In this document: piece after piece, positions 62,330 to 64,000 of the stretch
Numbering within the stretch: position 1 is the first letter of the stretch
How the letters are laid out: each line of letters opens with the position of its first letter
Source of the DNA: Saccharina japonica
Lineage: Eukaryota; Sar; Phaeophyceae; Laminariales; Laminariaceae
Length of the DNA: 64,000 nucleotides
NCBI GenBank assembly: GCA_008828725.1
Contig: MEHQ01000078.1
Coordinates: forward strand, 456,567 to 520,566
Direction: 5' to 3'
Program-made: the position numbers and the translations under genes
Notes under the pieces: model-generated
The model's input: the letters and a program-made list of their open reading frames with translations, nothing else
Told to the model about the DNA's origin: nothing
The model's database searches: none

Positions 62330-62745
62330 CCTATTGGACTACAGTACAGTAGCCTATTGGACTGCAATAACCTATTGTAGCTTCAACGTTGATCACCCAT
62401 AAGGCTATTGGACTATATTAACCTATTGGATTACAGTGTAGCTTCAACGCTGGTCACTCATAGCCTATTGGACTACAGCAGTAGCTTCAACGTTGATCAC
62501 CCATAAGCTATTGGACTACAATATAGCTTCAACGTTGACCACCCGTGAGCTATTGGACTACAATAGCCTATTGGACTACAATAGCCTATTGGACTACAAT
62601 AGCTTCAACGTTGATCACTCAAAAACTACTGGACTACAATATCCTATTGATTTGCAGTACAGCTTCGACGTTGATCACCCATAAGCTATTGGACTACAAC
62701 AGCCTATTGGACTGCAGTAGCTTCAACGTTGATCACCCAGAAATC
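62330..62745. repeat. Tandem CTATTGGACTACAATAG / GCTTCAACGTTGATCACCC
   Basis: Two alternating modules, CCTATTGGACTACAATAG and AGCTTCAACGTTGATCACCC then ATAAG, repeated about 10 and 7 times. Confidence 0.9.
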
Positions 62746-62939
62746 TTTCCCGAACAAGACGAAAACCAAGACAAACGAAACCAACAAATGTGTTGTTTTC
62801 CCTCGAGAACGCCGGCAGAAAAGCACGTTCCTACGCTTCGCACGCTTGCGCCAACGATTTCCAGAACGATCCCGAGAACGTTCATCTGCAAAGGTTTTTG
62901 TTGTTGTACCTGGTACATATATATAGTCTACGTACGACT

Positions 62940-63570
62940 ATTTTCTGGACAAATAGTGGGAACCAGTTGCCGGAATTCCAGGCAAAATACGTGATGAGCC
63001 AAGATGAGCGGCCATTTTCCGGAATTTCGGACAAATGTGGCCGGTTATTGCCCGAATTTTAGGCAATTACGTGGGGGCGATTATCCACAATATCAAAGGT
63101 AAAAATGTTCCCAGCGGGTCTCCCAAAGACGGGGCAATTGTGTGACCACTTGCTGGAGGTCGCAAAAGTATACGGGGCCAGGTCCCGAAAGCAAAGGCAC
63201 TCTGTTTTCGGCCAGGCCGCCGGAATTCACAAGGTGAACACCTGCTCCCTGCTGTGTACGAGACGAATACCCCTTCCCCCCGTTTCGTACATTAGCCTAC
63301 GATACAACGCCATTTTTTTTTAATAAAAAACCCATACTAAATAAAAGACATAACTTTGTTTTCACCCTCGAGGGAGACGACATGGCCAGGTCTCGGGGAA
63401 ACTCCGGCGCAGTTTTGAGGCCGTTTTCCTGAATTTCGAGATAACTGCGTTTTGCCAGTTCCCGGGATTTAGGAAAGGTGAATGCGCCCAGTTGCCGGAA
63501 ACTCGGACCATCGTTTGTGGCTATGATATACGTACATGGCTCTCGGAAATTTCGGGCGACAACTTTGAGG
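62940..63570. repeat. Degenerate TTGCCGGAATTTCGG repeat
   Basis: Six to eight weakly conserved units containing TTNCCGGAATTNCNGG and GGCAAAATACG-type words. Confidence 0.5.
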
Positions 63571-63716
63571 CCAGCGTTGCGCGGAATTTCCCTTATTTCC
63601 TTACGCTGCGAATACCCATCTGGGTAGGTAAAGCGCACACACCCACACACGCTTACGTAGGGGTTATAAGATCAGCCCAACAGCAGCAGTAGCCAGCGAG
63701 GGCGGGAGGGACGAAA

Positions 63717-64000
63717 TCAAGCGCCCAGTCCGAGCCGCGCGTAGCTCGCCGCTATCTTCGCGCGCTTCTCCTGTGCGGTCTCGGCCTCTTGGTCAGGGGA
63801 TGGGTCTTGAGCACCCCCCCCCGGGGATGAAACCTGAGCGTCCCCGCCCCCCCCAAGTGGAAAAATGCCTCCTCCGACGGTACGGCCACCGGGGTCGGCG
63901 TCGTCACCCAGAGGCTCGCTGCCCAGAGCGGGAGCGCCGGATGGGGCGCCACTGCTGTCTTGTGGGAGAGGGTGGGAACGCATGGCGGTGGCTGCTGCTG
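63717..64000 (-). CDS. C-terminal part of a minus-strand gene, cut by the window edge
   Basis: The minus-strand frame is open from the window edge to a TGA at 63719-63717. It passes an Ala-rich start, MRSHPLPQDSSGAPSG, a Gly/Pro/Asp-rich segment, and a less repetitive charged end (DQEAETAQEKRAKIAASYAR then LGLGA). The ending looks like a genuine helical C-terminus. The low-complexity style matches the other exons in the window. No family recognised, and the upstream part lies outside. Confidence 0.55.
   Translation of the reverse strand, partial: AAATAMRSHPLPQDSSGAPSGAPALGSEPLGDDADPGGRTVGGGIFPLGGGGDAQVSSPGGGAQDPSPDQEAETAQEKRAKIAASYARLGLGA

Overview
The window looks like nuclear DNA of a repeat-rich, photosynthetic eukaryote. 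Coding pieces are few, separated by long introns with GT-AG borders. One gene starts with a bipartite (signal peptide plus transit peptide) plastid presequence, as in algae with secondary plastids. A stramenopile such as a brown alga is my best guess; other complex-plastid algae are not excluded. I see no rRNA, no convincing functional tRNA gene, no CRISPR array and no prokaryotic operon structure.

Five genes can be supported. (1) A minus-strand gene at about 1.6-3.5 kb, seen as its last two exons, encodes a low-complexity Gly/Thr/Ala-rich C-terminus. (2) A plus-strand gene at 13,475-26,731 is modelled with three exons whose phases agree. It gives a 1655-residue protein with about 33 copies of an acidic 33-residue repeat followed by about 11 membrane segments. 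(3) A minus-strand gene at 39,904-34,193, again with three phase-matched exons, gives a 485-residue protein with four membrane segments and a long basic, then disordered tail. (4) A plus-strand gene at 40,283-52,519 starts 378 bp away from gene 3, head to head. It encodes a plastid-targeted RsuA/RluB-type rRNA pseudouridine synthase on six exons, and its fifth exon is present twice inside a 1.45-kb direct duplication. (5) A minus-strand gene at the right edge is represented by its C-terminal part.

Most of the rest is repeats. Non-autonomous DNA transposons of several types can be delimited: hAT-like with 8-bp target duplications, piggyBac-like bounded by TTAA, 78-80-bp Stowaway/mariner-like elements bounded by TA, and at least three other inverted-repeat families. 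There is a tRNA-derived SINE family with two different heads, several satellites and minisatellites, and a dispersed repeat ending in a run of C.

The most unusual observation concerns that poly-C-ending repeat. In the genes modelled here every clear copy lies in the sense orientation, and a copy sits 25-80 nt upstream of the 3' splice site of four exons of the pseudouridine synthase gene and of two exons of gene 1, where its C run serves as the polypyrimidine tract. One sequence subtype accounts for nearly all of the acceptor-proximal copies. A second theme is decayed copies of exon ends lying inside neighbouring introns.
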